64,000 nucleotides of DNA. Origin: Candidatus Ozemibacter sibiricus (GTDB taxonomy: Bacteria; Muiribacteriota; Ozemobacteria; Ozemobacterales; Ozemobacteraceae). Shown in pieces: positions 26,103 to 35,490 of this stretch (its first letter is position 1; each line of letters opens with the position of its first letter). Location of the stretch: NCBI GenBank assembly GCA_003327425.1, contig QOQW01000006.1, positions 62,001 through 126,000 on the forward strand. Direction: 5' to 3'. The notes under the pieces are model-generated. The model was not told the origin of the DNA, searched no databases, and saw nothing but the letters and a program-made list of their open reading frames with translations. Position numbers and translations under genes: made by a program.

Positions 26103-26942
26103 TCAGGCTTTCTTTCGTTTCCCCATCCGGAGGGGAGCGATGGGGGAGGGGCGCGGGGGGGCCGGCGGTGGGGGCGGGCCATCGTCTGGCCCGGTCGCGC
26201 TCCGCGAGGAAAGCCTACCATCGGGGTTGGCGCGGGTTCCGGCGGCTGGCTCAGCTTCGGGGGGAGCCGCCCCGGGGGAAGCCGGTCGGGGGCTTCCTGG
26301 CTGGGGGTGGGCCTGGGAAGCGGTCGCCCGGCTGGTCGGGCCATGATACCCCTGCCCGAGCAGGTAGACTTCCCGGCTGCGGGCCAGGGACGCCTCGGGC
26401 GTGACCGTCTTGGCGAAGCGGAAGAGCGTGCGGGCGCGCTGCCGCAGGGCAGGATACTCGGCGCCTTCGAAGACCTTGGCGAGCATCGCCCCGCCCGGCT
26501 TCAACCAGCGGGCGCACAGATCGAGCACGAGCCCCACCAGTTCGGCCGAGCGTTCGGTATCGGCATGATGGATACCGGTGGTGTGGGGGGCCATGTCGCT
26601 GAGGATGACGTCGAACCCGCCTGGACAGAGGCTGGTGATGCGGTCTTGCACCGCCGGGTCGGTCAGATCGCCCTGCAGGAGGGTGACCCCGTCGATCGGC
26701 TCGACGGGCAGGAGATCGACCCCGATCACCAGGCCCTTGGGGCCGAGGCAGCGCCGGACGACCTGGCACCAGCTGCCCGGGGCGCATCCTAAGTCCAGTA
26801 CTTTTGAGTGCGACTGTATCAATTTGTACTTCTCGGCAATTTCTTGCAACTTGTAGGCGGCGCGCGAGCGGAAGTCCTCGCGGTGGGCCTTCTTCAGGAA
26901 GGGATCATGGAGCCGGCGACGGATCCAGTGGCGATCGGGCAT
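26103..26942 (-). CDS. rlmE: 23S rRNA 2'-O-methyltransferase RlmE (FtsJ)
   Basis: Transfers methyl from SAM to the 2'-OH of U2552 (E. coli numbering) in 23S rRNA. The catalytic K-D-K-E set is visible: FLKKAHREDFRSRAAYKL, ILSDMAPHTTG, AKVFEG and SREVYLLG. The SAM loop is VLDLGCAPGSW. The first 200 residues match the whole RlmE family; the last 75-80 residues are an added Pro/Ala/Arg/Gly-rich tail ending in KRKKA, which could bind RNA. It starts 16 bases after the nucleotidase gene stop, so it is translated from the same message. Confidence 0.92.
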   Translation of the reverse strand: MPDRHWIRRRLHDPFLKKAHREDFRSRAAYKLQEIAEKYKLIQSHSKVLDLGCAPGSWCQVVRRCLGPKGLVIGVDLLPVEPIDGVTLLQGDLTDPAVQDRITSLCPGGFDVILSDMAPHTTGIHHADTERSAELVGLVLDLCARWLKPGGAMLAKVFEGAEYPALRQRARTLFRFAKTVTPEASLARSREVYLLGQGYHGPTSRATASQAHPQPGSPRPASPGAAPPEAEPAAGTRANPDGRLSSRSATGPDDGPPPPPAPPRPSPIAPLRMGKRKKA

Positions 26943-26958
26943 GATGCGAAATCGCGTC

Positions 26959-28770
26959 TCAGCGGCGCGGGGCGGCGGCGGCGGCCATGGTCGGCAAGGC
27001 GGGTCGATGGCCGGCGGGGGTGGCGGGGGCGGCGTGCAGATCGGGGGCGTAGGCGTGGATGGTCACGGCTCCAGGCAGTGGGCGGATGGCCTGGCGCAAA
27101 TTGAACATCCGTTGTTCGGGCAGGGTGTGGATTCCCTTCTCGGCCCGGATTTTCAAGATGACCATGTCGCGCACCAGGATCCCGGTGTCGCGGCGATCAG
27201 GAAGGTCCTTCAGCCAGCCGAATCCGTCGCCGCCGCCCGCGATGTAGCTATTGAAGGCGACGCGATATGTTCGTTCGGTCTCCACCGGGGTGCCGTCGGA
27301 GGCCACCAGACTGATCACCCGATCCATCGGGGGACGGTGCGGGTCGAAGGTCACCTGCAACCCGGAGGGGATGAGATAGCCGTACGTCGCGATGAACTCG
27401 CGTTTGAGGCCGGCGGCCTCGACCCGGAAATTCTGGACGGCATACTCGTTGTCGGCCGGCCCGATGGGGGACCAGTCCACCGACAGCGTTTCCTCGAGCA
27501 GCCGCCGGATCTGCGCCCCGGTCATGGTCACCACCACGGCGGTATTGGGGAACGGTTGCAGGGTGAAGATCTGTTCGACCGTCACATCGCCCCTGAACAC
27601 GGGGAACCGCACCCCGCCGATGTTCATGAACGCGAAATCGGCTTCGCTGAACTGGCGCATGGCGTCGGCCAGGTAGGAGCCTTCGGGGGAGTCGCCGCCG
27701 ATGACGCCGCGCACCAGGTCGACCTGGGACGGCCCCAGGACTTCCTTCATCAGGTGATCGATGGGCGCCATGTAGGACGCCACCAGGCGCTGGGTATCCG
27801 GGTCCTCCGGGTAGTCGGACAGGTAGAGGGCATGGGCCTGGAACTCGGTGGCTTGCGCGTTTCCGGCGCCTAGAGCGATCTCGGAGCGGGTCACGAACCG
27901 GTTGTCATAACCGGCATGGAAGACAGGAGTGGGGCGGGGGCCGCACCATTCGGGGGCGGTCATTGGCGTGTGGCTGTGCGAACCGAGGATCAGGTCGATG
28001 TCGGGCAAAGCCGTGGCCAGCCGGCGATCGTCTTCGATCCCGAGATGGGAGAGCACGACGATGAAATCGGCGCCGCGCCGCCGCAGGGCAGGAACCAGTT
28101 CGCGCAGAATCGGCAAGGGGTCACGGAATTCGAGGCCGGCCGTATTCTCGGGCATCGAGATCCGGGGGGTCTCGGGCGTCAGCACGGCGGTTACACCCAG
28201 CAGGCGCCCCTTCCAGGGGATCAGAACATAGGGCCGGACTCCGGCCAGCAGTCGGCCGGTCGCCTGTTCGAACACATTGCAGTTGACCACCGGGAAGCGG
28301 GCGAGCCGGATGGCTTCCTTCAGGCGGGCCGGGCCGTAGTCGAAATCGTGGTTGCCGATGCCCGCCGCAGCGACCCGCAGGTGGTTCATGAGGGCGATCA
28401 TGCACTCGCCTTTGGTATGGTCGACGACCGGTGTGCCCTGGAAATAGTCGCCGGCGTCGAAGAAGAGGGGCAGGGCGCCCCGCTGGTAGGCCTCGAGCCG
28501 AGCCCGCTGCAGGAAGGTCGCCAGGGCGGCGTGGCCGCCGATCAGCGGTTTGTCGGTGGCGGTGCTGATCGGATCGGGTTGGGCCGTCAGGTGCCCGTGC
28601 GTATCGCTGGTGTGGAACAGCACGAAAGAGGGGGCCAGGGCCGGTGCCGGAGGAATGCCGGCACCCGGGCCAGCCCACCAAGGAATCAGCAGAAGAATGG
28701 CCAGGGCCAACGGCCACCGGATGAGACTGAGGCAGGCTCGAGCGGTGAGGGGACAAGAGGAGCGGCGCAT
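26959..28770 (-). CDS. exported 5'-nucleotidase/UshA-family metallophosphatase
   Basis: A 603-residue periplasmic or surface phosphatase. A signal peptide or anchor (about residues 13-40) precedes the calcineurin-like domain with the metal-binding series HTSDTHGH, FDAGDYFQG, GIGNHDFDYG, VVLSHLG and LGSHSHT. The C-terminal 5'-nucleotidase domain (about 360-550) has FMNIGGVRF and FNSYIAGGGDGF, residues of the family's nucleotide-binding pocket. It would salvage extracellular nucleotides. ATG at 28770 is chosen because TGGAGG lies 5 bases before it; the longer frame upstream has no such site. First of three leftward genes with rlmE and a GT-C-like gene. Confidence 0.9.
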   Translation of the reverse strand: MRRSSCPLTARACLSLIRWPLALAILLLIPWWAGPGAGIPPAPALAPSFVLFHTSDTHGHLTAQPDPISTATDKPLIGGHAALATFLQRARLEAYQRGALPLFFDAGDYFQGTPVVDHTKGECMIALMNHLRVAAAGIGNHDFDYGPARLKEAIRLARFPVVNCNVFEQATGRLLAGVRPYVLIPWKGRLLGVTAVLTPETPRISMPENTAGLEFRDPLPILRELVPALRRRGADFIVVLSHLGIEDDRRLATALPDIDLILGSHSHTPMTAPEWCGPRPTPVFHAGYDNRFVTRSEIALGAGNAQATEFQAHALYLSDYPEDPDTQRLVASYMAPIDHLMKEVLGPSQVDLVRGVIGGDSPEGSYLADAMRQFSEADFAFMNIGGVRFPVFRGDVTVEQIFTLQPFPNTAVVVTMTGAQIRRLLEETLSVDWSPIGPADNEYAVQNFRVEAAGLKREFIATYGYLIPSGLQVTFDPHRPPMDRVISLVASDGTPVETERTYRVAFNSYIAGGGDGFGWLKDLPDRRDTGILVRDMVILKIRAEKGIHTLPEQRMFNLRQAIRPLPGAVTIHAYAPDLHAAPATPAGHRPALPTMAAAAAPRR

Positions 28771-28898
28771 GGAAGCCTCCAGGTAAGGGGTGGAAAAGGG
28801 CATCAGGAGAACGCTGGGGCAGGGGGCCATACCACGCCCGACCGGCCGATCGCCAGCCGGTGGCATGGTTCCCGCCTGCGACGTGGCCGTCGGGGCGG

Positions 28899-29390
28899 TC
28901 AGCTGCCGAGCGTGTGCAGGGCTTCTTCGGCCTGGTGGGCGATGGCGGGCTCGGGACGCAGCTTCAGGCACTTCTCGAACGCGGCGCGGGCGCCCTTCAG
29001 GTCGTTGGTCTTGGCCAGGCAGAAGCCGTAGTAGTAATGGGCCTCGGCGTTGCTGGGCGAGGCCTTGACCGCCCGCGTGGCGAACTGCAGCGCTTCGGTG
29101 AATTTGCGTTTGGCGATCATCTCCTTGGCTTTGTCGAGGGCGATGGCTTCATCGTCTTCGAGCACCAGCTCGATGAACTTCCGGTTGATCGACAGGAACC
29201 CCACTTCCGAGGTCGACTGGTCGCGCAGGTCGGTCACGCTGACATTGGTCACGGGCAGGAAATCCTTCGTCGCGGTGTCGGCGTTCAGGATGTCGGTCAG
29301 TCGACTGTTCTCATAGAGATGCACTTCGCCTTTGATGCGGTGATGGGGGGTGTAGATGATGACCCGAAGCTTTTCCTTGTGCGCTTTCAT
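28899..29390 (-). CDS. TPR protein with an N-terminal small beta domain
   Basis: A 163-residue cytoplasmic protein. The first 75 residues look beta-rich (RVIIYTPHHRIKGEVHLYEN) and resemble small DUF6812-like domains; the remaining 85 form two TPR repeats (ALQFATRAVKASPSNAEAHY and following). ATG at 29390 is preceded by GGAGG at an ideal distance. It lies 28 bases after the stop of the radical-SAM/thioesterase gene on the same strand and is likely co-transcribed. It could be an adapter for a partner; function unknown. Confidence 0.8.
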   Translation of the reverse strand: MKAHKEKLRVIIYTPHHRIKGEVHLYENSRLTDILNADTATKDFLPVTNVSVTDLRDQSTSEVGFLSINRKFIELVLEDDEAIALDKAKEMIAKRKFTEALQFATRAVKASPSNAEAHYYYGFCLAKTNDLKGARAAFEKCLKLRPEPAIAHQAEEALHTLGS

Positions 29391-29418
29391 CGTGTCCTCC
29401 AGAGGGGTGGTTGGTCGT

Positions 29419-30801
29419 TCAGCATTCGGCGAACCGTCCTTCGGCCTCGGCCAGCAGGGTGCCATCGGGGCCGGTGACGGTGCCGCGCGCGAAATGGATC
29501 CGTTGGCGGTGGCCGGTGCGGGTGCCGGTCACGGTGAGGGGAAGCCCGACCGGAACCGGGCGCAGGAAGCGGACTCGCAGGTCGGCGGTGACGACTTGCC
29601 GGCCGGCTCCGTTCAAGCAATGAGCCATGGCTTCGTCGAGCAGGGTCGAGAGCAGCCCGCCGTGCACGATTCCGGCATAGCCCTGGAAGGCGGCCCCGGG
29701 GACCCAGGTGGCGGTGCAGGTATCGGCATCGTGCCGACGGAAGGCGATCTGCAGGCCATCGGGATTATGGTCGCCACAGACGAAGCATTTGCGGTTGTCG
29801 AGCAGGGCGAGCCCGCTGCCGGCCCGGGCTTGCAGACGATCGCGGGCTCGGCTCAAGGCTTCCGCCAGCCCGGGGCGGTTCACGGCGACGGGGGTGGTCA
29901 GAGGCAGACGTTCGTACAGCGCGCCGGCGGCTTCTACCAGCCGGCTCTTCACCAGCTCGAGCCCAGGCACCGGGAAGGTGGGCATGATCGGATCGCCAGT
30001 GACGATCGGCGTCGATCCCAGATCGTTGAGACCCGCGCCGATCAGTTCGGGGTAGCGGGCGAACAGATGGATGGGCACCGACAGGGCATGCACGGGAAAA
30101 GCCCGCGCCAGCTCGATGATCATCGCCCGGACCTCGTCGAAGGGCAGGGGCGGGCGGGCGCGGAATGGCGTGCCGGGCACCGGCTGGAAAGGGACCGCTC
30201 GCACGTCCTGCAGCCAGGGGTCGGCGGCGCAGAACGCCCCGATCTCCTGCACGGTTCGCCGACGTTCTTCCGCGCTCTCCCCGAGGCCGATCAGGAAATC
30301 GAGGTGGTAGGGCAGGCCGGCCTGATGGGCTTTCTCGATCGCTTCGCGGGCGGTGGCGGGGCGGCGGCCCCGCGCGGCCGCGTGGGCCTGGCCCTCGCCA
30401 TCGAGCGGCGCGGCGAGGACCGGGATGCGCACCGAGGCCGCCACGGGCGCCAGGGTCTTCAACTCGAGCGGGGTCAGCCAGCCGACCTGGAGCACGGGCA
30501 GCAGACCGTGCTCGAGCGCCATGCGGCAGGCCTGATGCAGGTATTCCCCGAAGGACGTGCATTTGTCGCGGGCCAGGGCCATCAGCACGTGCGGCCGTTC
30601 GGCCGGCGACTGCCCGGCGGCCAGCACCACTTCGGTCGCCCGCCCTTTCGCCAGAGGAGCGAACTGGTCGCCCAGGCGACTGAGCGGCACCAGGGGATCA
30701 TCATCTCGACGGAATCCGCAATAGGCACAGGCTTCGCGGCAGGAACGGGTCAGCACCACGGTTCCGCTGACCACCACCGAAACCGATCGGGTCGTCTGCA
30801 T
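29419..30801 (-). CDS. fusion of a CofG-like radical SAM domain and a PaaI-like hotdog thioesterase
   Basis: A single unbroken 460-residue protein. The N-terminal 310 residues form a radical SAM barrel with the cluster motif CREACAYCGF (C-x3-C-x2-C) and a stretch TEVVLAAGQSPAERPHVL that recalls CofG, the deazaflavin (F420/F0) synthase subunit, and biotin-synthase-like enzymes. The C-terminal 140 residues are a hotdog thioesterase, opening with KCFVCGDHNPDGL and containing GIVHGGLLSTLLDEAM, the PaaI-type active-site helix. Such a combination is not one I recognise. No CofH partner is adjacent. There is no ribosome binding site before the ATG; TACACT 7 bases upstream suggests a leaderless message. 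The reaction is unknown. Confidence 0.82.
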   Translation of the reverse strand: MQTTRSVSVVVSGTVVLTRSCREACAYCGFRRDDDPLVPLSRLGDQFAPLAKGRATEVVLAAGQSPAERPHVLMALARDKCTSFGEYLHQACRMALEHGLLPVLQVGWLTPLELKTLAPVAASVRIPVLAAPLDGEGQAHAAARGRRPATAREAIEKAHQAGLPYHLDFLIGLGESAEERRRTVQEIGAFCAADPWLQDVRAVPFQPVPGTPFRARPPLPFDEVRAMIIELARAFPVHALSVPIHLFARYPELIGAGLNDLGSTPIVTGDPIMPTFPVPGLELVKSRLVEAAGALYERLPLTTPVAVNRPGLAEALSRARDRLQARAGSGLALLDNRKCFVCGDHNPDGLQIAFRRHDADTCTATWVPGAAFQGYAGIVHGGLLSTLLDEAMAHCLNGAGRQVVTADLRVRFLRPVPVGLPLTVTGTRTGHRQRIHFARGTVTGPDGTLLAEAEGRFAEC

Positions 30802-30918
30802 GGTGGAAAGTGTACCACAAAATCGGCGGGGCGACACCTCGCAGAATTTGGGAACCTTTTCGCCGATCCGTGGTCAATGCATGCAAATCCTGGGGAAAAT
30901 GTGAGGAGCAAGCGTCTC

Positions 30919-32160
30919 ATGATCGTCCCTTCCTCTGGAAGGCTCCGGTCCCTCCTGGCGGTCCTGATCCTGTTGGTGCTGGGGCTGGCCGCTGGCCAGC
31001 CGGGAGCGGCCCAGTCGGCGGGCTTCTCGATCGACGCCACGGTCGATCGCACCAAGGTCAGGTTCGGCGAATCCTTTCAATTGCTGATCACGGTCACGCA
31101 GCGCCTTTCCGGCGGAGGCACCGAACGGATCGGGGCCCCGCAGGTCAGTCAGATTCCCGGCTTCGACATCGTCGGCCAGCGCACCTCCCACAACACGATG
31201 ATCATCAACGGCATCGGGCAGATCCAGTTGCAGACGGCCGTCGAGCTGGTTCCTCAGAAGGCCGGCGAGTTCACCATTCCCGCGTTGAGCATGCAAGGCC
31301 CTGACGGGAAGATCTACTCGACCCGACCGATCCCGATCACCGTCCTGCCGCCGGCCCCCGATGATGAAGCCCCCGGGCTTGGCGAGGCAGAACCGGCGGC
31401 CGGCCCCGGCGATCAGGGCGAAGAGAGTCGGTCGGGCTCGCGCCTGGCCAATATTCTGGTCGTCGCTCTGGTCATTCTCGGGTCGGTGATCGGTGCCCCC
31501 ATTCTGCTGACCTGGCTCCTCAACCGGAACGTCAAGCCGTCCACCCGCTGGCAGGACGAAGAGCCGGCCACCATCACCGCCACCACCACCGGCGGGCCGC
31601 GGCGCGGGGCTGCCGAGACGAGAGCCGCTCGCCCTGTCCCGCCCATCGAAGACGCCCAGATCACCCGGCGCGAATCGCCCCCCGCGGCCCCCGCGAGTGG
31701 GGCGGCGAGCGCTGGGTCTACCGGCGTCGCCGCCGCGGTCAGCGGGAGCACCCCTTCCAGGGCGACCGGCGGCGGGCCCCGTCCGTCCACGCCCGCTCCC
31801 CAGGCCGGGCCTCGCGTCGCCGCGCCGCCGCCCCTGCGCGATCAGGTCGATTTCGAGCGCGAGGTCACGGCATTGCAGCGCCTCCATCCCGAGGCCGATC
31901 TCGAATTCTACCGCTCGTTCTTCGATCTGTTCCGCCGGGCCGCTCTCGGGCGGTCGGCCCGACTCGACCCGCACATGACCCCCGATGAGATGGTCCAGAG
32001 CCTCCTGCGCACGCTTCCTGAGCCGGTCGGAGTCCGGTTGCGCCGGCTGGCCGACGATTGGGAAGGGGTCGCGTTCGCCCATTGCCGCCCCGCCCGTACC
32101 TGGTCCACCATCCTCGAGGACGCGCTCGCCGTCCTTGCCGCCATCCCATCCCAGGAGTGA
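30919..32160 (+). CDS. BatD-like membrane protein
   Basis: A 413-residue protein and first gene of the Bat/MoxR cluster. A signal peptide (about 8-33, ending AAQSAG) is followed by an Ig-like N-terminal region with the BatD phrase ATVDRTKVRFGESFQL and later QLQTAVELVPQKAGEFTIPALSM. One membrane helix lies at about 177-200. The remaining cytoplasmic half is Pro/Ala-rich and then helical, ending with a small domain (about 300-413). BatD proteins help the VWA proteins of the operon at the envelope. Only four bases separate its stop from the MoxR ATG. GAGGAG upstream of ATG 30919 supports the start; longer upstream frame is antisense. Confidence 0.82.
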   Translation: MIVPSSGRLRSLLAVLILLVLGLAAGQPGAAQSAGFSIDATVDRTKVRFGESFQLLITVTQRLSGGGTERIGAPQVSQIPGFDIVGQRTSHNTMIINGIGQIQLQTAVELVPQKAGEFTIPALSMQGPDGKIYSTRPIPITVLPPAPDDEAPGLGEAEPAAGPGDQGEESRSGSRLANILVVALVILGSVIGAPILLTWLLNRNVKPSTRWQDEEPATITATTTGGPRRGAAETRAARPVPPIEDAQITRRESPPAAPASGAASAGSTGVAAAVSGSTPSRATGGGPRPSTPAPQAGPRVAAPPPLRDQVDFEREVTALQRLHPEADLEFYRSFFDLFRRAALGRSARLDPHMTPDEMVQSLLRTLPEPVGVRLRRLADDWEGVAFAHCRPARTWSTILEDALAVLAAIPSQE

Positions 32161-32164
32161 GTCC

Positions 32165-33166
32165 ATGAGCCCCGCTGTCGATCCCGCCCTCCGTTCCCGC
32201 CTCGAGGAGGCCGGCAGTCGCCTCGCCGCGGTTCGCGCCGAAGTCGGCCGCGTCCTCGTCGGTCAGGGGCACCTCGTCGATCGCCTGATTGTCGCCCTCA
32301 TCACCAATGGCCATATTCTGCTCGAAGGCGTGCCTGGCCTGGCCAAGACGCTCGCCATCAAGGCTCTGGCCCGCACGGTCGATACCACTTTCTCGCGCAT
32401 CCAGTTCACGCCTGATCTGCTGCCGGCCGACCTCATCGGCACGCGGGTCTATGATCCGCAGAAGACCGCGTTCTTCACCCATAAAGGGCCGATCTTCGCC
32501 AACTTCGTTCTGGCCGATGAGATCAACCGCGCCCCGGCCAAGGTGCAGAGCGCCCTCCTGGAGGCCATGGAAGAACGGCAGGTCACCATCGAGCACGAAA
32601 CCTTCAAACTGGCCGAGCCCTTCCTGGTCTTGGCCACCCAGAACCCCATCGAGACGGAGGGAACCTACCAACTTTCCGAGGCCCAGGTCGACCGGTTTCT
32701 GTTCAAGGTCATCGTCGATTATCCCAGCTTCGAAGAAGAACGCCAGATCGTCGAGCGTATGGGGCTGGCCGAAGAGAAGCACACCCTCGATACCATCTCG
32801 CGCGTCCTCGATGGGCCGCAGGTCATGGCCCTGCGCGACCTGTCGCGCCAGGTCTACGTCGATGGGAAGATCGTCGAGTACATTCTGCGTCTGATCGATG
32901 CCACCCGTCGCCCCGAAGTCTATGGCCTCGATCTCAAGGAATACATCCGGTTCGGCGCCTCGCCGCGCGCCTCGATCTACCTGACCCGGGCCGCCCGCAG
33001 CCTGGCGCTGGTCCATGGGCGGCCCTACGTCAAGCCCGACGATGTCAAAGCCCTGCTGCCCGACGTGCTCCGGCACCGCTTGATCGTCTCCTACGAAGCC
33101 GAGGCCGATGCCATCACCAGCGCCGAGGTGATCCGCCGCATCGCCGAGACCGTCCCGGTCCCGTGA
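32165..33166 (+). CDS. MoxR-family AAA+ ATPase
   Basis: A 333-residue ATPase that acts as a chaperone-like regulator for VWA proteins. Walker A is GVPGLAKT (about residues 54-61), Walker B is VLADEINR (about 115-122), and sensor phrases ATQNPIETEGTY and the EAQVDRFLFK segment follow. The C-terminal AAA lid is complete. Its gene sits at the usual place, right before DUF58. GGAG before the ATG overlaps the end of the BatD-like gene region. The neighbouring VWA proteins have intact MIDAS motifs, as expected for MoxR substrates. Confidence 0.95.
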   Translation: MSPAVDPALRSRLEEAGSRLAAVRAEVGRVLVGQGHLVDRLIVALITNGHILLEGVPGLAKTLAIKALARTVDTTFSRIQFTPDLLPADLIGTRVYDPQKTAFFTHKGPIFANFVLADEINRAPAKVQSALLEAMEERQVTIEHETFKLAEPFLVLATQNPIETEGTYQLSEAQVDRFLFKVIVDYPSFEEERQIVERMGLAEEKHTLDTISRVLDGPQVMALRDLSRQVYVDGKIVEYILRLIDATRRPEVYGLDLKEYIRFGASPRASIYLTRAARSLALVHGRPYVKPDDVKALLPDVLRHRLIVSYEAEADAITSAEVIRRIAETVPVP

Positions 33167-33250
33167 GAAGGCCGGGAAGACGGCCCTGGATCCTGGCCGG
33201 CGGGTGGGTGGCCCGAGGCGCCTGCCCGGCGGCCAGGCGAGAGGATTGAC

Positions 33251-34219
33251 ATGCTGCCCAAGGAACTGCTCGCCGAGGTCCGGAAGATCGAGATCAAGAC
33301 CAGGCATCTGGTCGACTCGGTTTATGCCGGCGGCTATCGTTCGGTCTTCAAGGGCCGCGGCATCGAGTTCGCCGGCATCCGCGAATACTACCGCGGCGAC
33401 GAGTTCCGCGCCATCGACTGGAAGGTCACCGCCCGCACCGGCGACCTGCACGTCCGCGAGCATATCGAAGAGCGCGAGCTGCAGGTGGTGGTCGCCCTCG
33501 ACCTGTCGGCCTCGATGGCCTTCGGCAGCGGCTTGCGGGAGAAACGCGAGACCGCCGTCGAGTTCGGCGCCGCCATGACCCTGGCCGCCGCCCGCAACAA
33601 CGATCGGGTGGGCATCTGCCTCTTCACCGACCAGGTCGAGAAGTTCATTCCCCCTGCCAAAGGGCCGACCCACAATCTGCGCCTGATCAGGGAATTGCTC
33701 TACTTCCTGCCTGCTCACCAGCAGTCCGACGTGCGGCCGGCTCTCTCCTTCCTCAATCGCTCGCTGGGCCGCCGCTCGGTCGTGTTCCTGGTCACCGACG
33801 CCATCGATCTGCCGCCCATGGAGCGCGAACTCCGCATCTCGGCGGCCCGGCATGATCTGATTCTGGTCACGGTGCGGGATCGCCGGGAAGAAGAAATCCC
33901 TGATATCGGTCTGGTCGAGATCGAAGACCCCGAGACCGGCGAGGAGTTCTTGTGGGACACCGCGGTGCCGGCCGTGCGAGAAGGCTTCCAGCGCACCGAG
34001 CAGGAAGCCCGGGCGCGGCTGATGGCTCTGTGTCGCCGGCTCGGCATCGACGTCATCGCCCTGACGGCCGGGGAATCGGTGATCGATCCCATCTGCCGCC
34101 TGTTCGCTGCCCGCGAGCGCCGCCAGGCCGGGATCGCCGGCGGCGGCGGCGGCCTGGGCGCCAGAAGCGCCGCCGCGGCCTCGCCGTCCGGCCGCCCGGG
34201 TGGCCGAGATTCTCCGTGA
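33251..34219 (+). CDS. DUF58-family VWA-like protein
   Basis: A 322-residue cytoplasmic protein that usually travels with MoxR. The family signature is clear: REYYRGDEFRAIDWKVTART (about residues 37-57), then a VWA-like core with VVALDLSASM, a DxSxS-type MIDAS, and VFLVTDAID. The C-terminus is Gly/Ala/Ser-rich. It starts 84 bases after the moxR stop, with GAGAGG before the ATG; the following SurA-like gene begins 8 bases after its stop. Function is inferred only from context: an intracellular partner of the Bat complex. Confidence 0.9.
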   Translation: MLPKELLAEVRKIEIKTRHLVDSVYAGGYRSVFKGRGIEFAGIREYYRGDEFRAIDWKVTARTGDLHVREHIEERELQVVVALDLSASMAFGSGLREKRETAVEFGAAMTLAAARNNDRVGICLFTDQVEKFIPPAKGPTHNLRLIRELLYFLPAHQQSDVRPALSFLNRSLGRRSVVFLVTDAIDLPPMERELRISAARHDLILVTVRDRREEEIPDIGLVEIEDPETGEEFLWDTAVPAVREGFQRTEQEARARLMALCRRLGIDVIALTAGESVIDPICRLFAARERRQAGIAGGGGGLGARSAAAASPSGRPGGRDSP

Positions 34220-34227
34220 GGTGATCC

Positions 34228-35469
34228 ATGAACGCCCTGCGCACGCTACTCACCCGTGTCAACACCCTGCTCGTCATGATGCTGGCAGGCCTGGCCCTGG
34301 GTCTCACCCTGGCCTGGGACTACTACACCCAGCGGCGGGTGCCGGTGCGGGCCGGCGAGGACTATGCCGCCGAACTGCTCGCCTACGGCCTGACCCATGA
34401 GGCCTTGCAGGTGCTGCAGGAAGCGGCGGCCGCCGAGCCACGCTCGGCGCGGGGCCTGCGCCTGCGACGCACCATGGCCGAGCTGTACATGGATCGCCTC
34501 GGCGATTATGAGAAGGCGCTGGCCGAACTCGTCTATGTGCGATCGGTCGATCCTGGGCTGGCCAGCGCGACGGAAGAGAGGGTGCGCCGCTGCCTCGACC
34601 GCCTTGGCCGGACCTATGATGTCCAGCGCCGGCTGATGCTCGAGGAAGGCAGGAATCCTCTCGTCTCGACGGTGACCGCGAGCACGGCGGTGCGCCTGGG
34701 CAACCAGGAGGCGATCACGGTGGCCGAGGTGGAGCGCCGCCTGGCCCAGATGGGTCTGCCGGTCAAAGATCCGCCCCGCGAAGCGCTTGACAAGCTGGTA
34801 CAGGCCATGGCGGGGGAAGTGCTGCTGCGTCGGGCGGCCGAGCGGGCCGGCGTGCGCCGGCACCCGGCCTTCCTCGAACAGGTGCGGCTCTTCGAAGAGA
34901 ACCTGGCCCTGCAACGCTACCTCGAAGAGCATGTGCTCAAGGATGTCCAGGTCGACGACCAGGCCCTCGACCTCTACCTGCAACAGCACCGCGCCGAATT
35001 CGAATCGCCTTTGCGCGTGATCTATTCGACCCTGGCCTTCGCTGACCAGGGCGCCGCCCAGGATTTCGTCGCCGGGCGTTCCCCCGCCAGCGCTCCCGAC
35101 ATCCTGGCCGACCGGGTCAACGCCCTGCCGCAGGACCTGCCGACCATCCTCAAGGGCATCAAGTGGGAGACCGAACCACCGCCGAGCCTCCTCGGCCCCG
35201 TCGAGCAGGATGGCAAATGGGTGGTCTACCAGATCCACGAGGTGGTGCCCCCGCGTCGGGTGCCGCCCGAACTGGCCCGCCAGCAGGCTCGGCTCCGGCT
35301 CCTCGAGCAGAAACAGAGTGGCAGGCTCGCCGAAGCGATCGCCGAACTGGCCCGGCGAGAGGAACTCAAGATCCTGGATGATGTGCTGACCCGCGCCTTC
35401 TACACGACACCCCCCGCGACGGGGACCGCCCCGGCGGCTCCCGGAAAACCCGCTCCTTCCAGCCGCTGA
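34228..35469 (+). CDS. membrane-anchored SurA/PpiC-like protein with N-terminal TPR-like region
   Basis: A 413-residue protein. One membrane anchor (about residues 12-32) is followed by TPR-like helices (about 44-125), a SurA-type chaperone region (about 140-250, LGNQEAITVAEVERRLAQMG opens it) and a degenerate parvulin-like segment (about 255-345). The parvulin catalytic residues are not clear, so it may be a chaperone rather than an active isomerase. A Pro/Ala tail ends it. GAGGTGATCC gives an excellent ribosome binding site. Such a gene inside a Bat cluster is uncommon; it may fold the outside parts of the VWA and BatD-like proteins. Confidence 0.7.
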   Translation: MNALRTLLTRVNTLLVMMLAGLALGLTLAWDYYTQRRVPVRAGEDYAAELLAYGLTHEALQVLQEAAAAEPRSARGLRLRRTMAELYMDRLGDYEKALAELVYVRSVDPGLASATEERVRRCLDRLGRTYDVQRRLMLEEGRNPLVSTVTASTAVRLGNQEAITVAEVERRLAQMGLPVKDPPREALDKLVQAMAGEVLLRRAAERAGVRRHPAFLEQVRLFEENLALQRYLEEHVLKDVQVDDQALDLYLQQHRAEFESPLRVIYSTLAFADQGAAQDFVAGRSPASAPDILADRVNALPQDLPTILKGIKWETEPPPSLLGPVEQDGKWVVYQIHEVVPPRRVPPELARQQARLRLLEQKQSGRLAEAIAELARREELKILDDVLTRAFYTTPPATGTAPAAPGKPAPSSR

Positions 35470-35490
35470 GGCGCGACGGGGCCGATCGCT

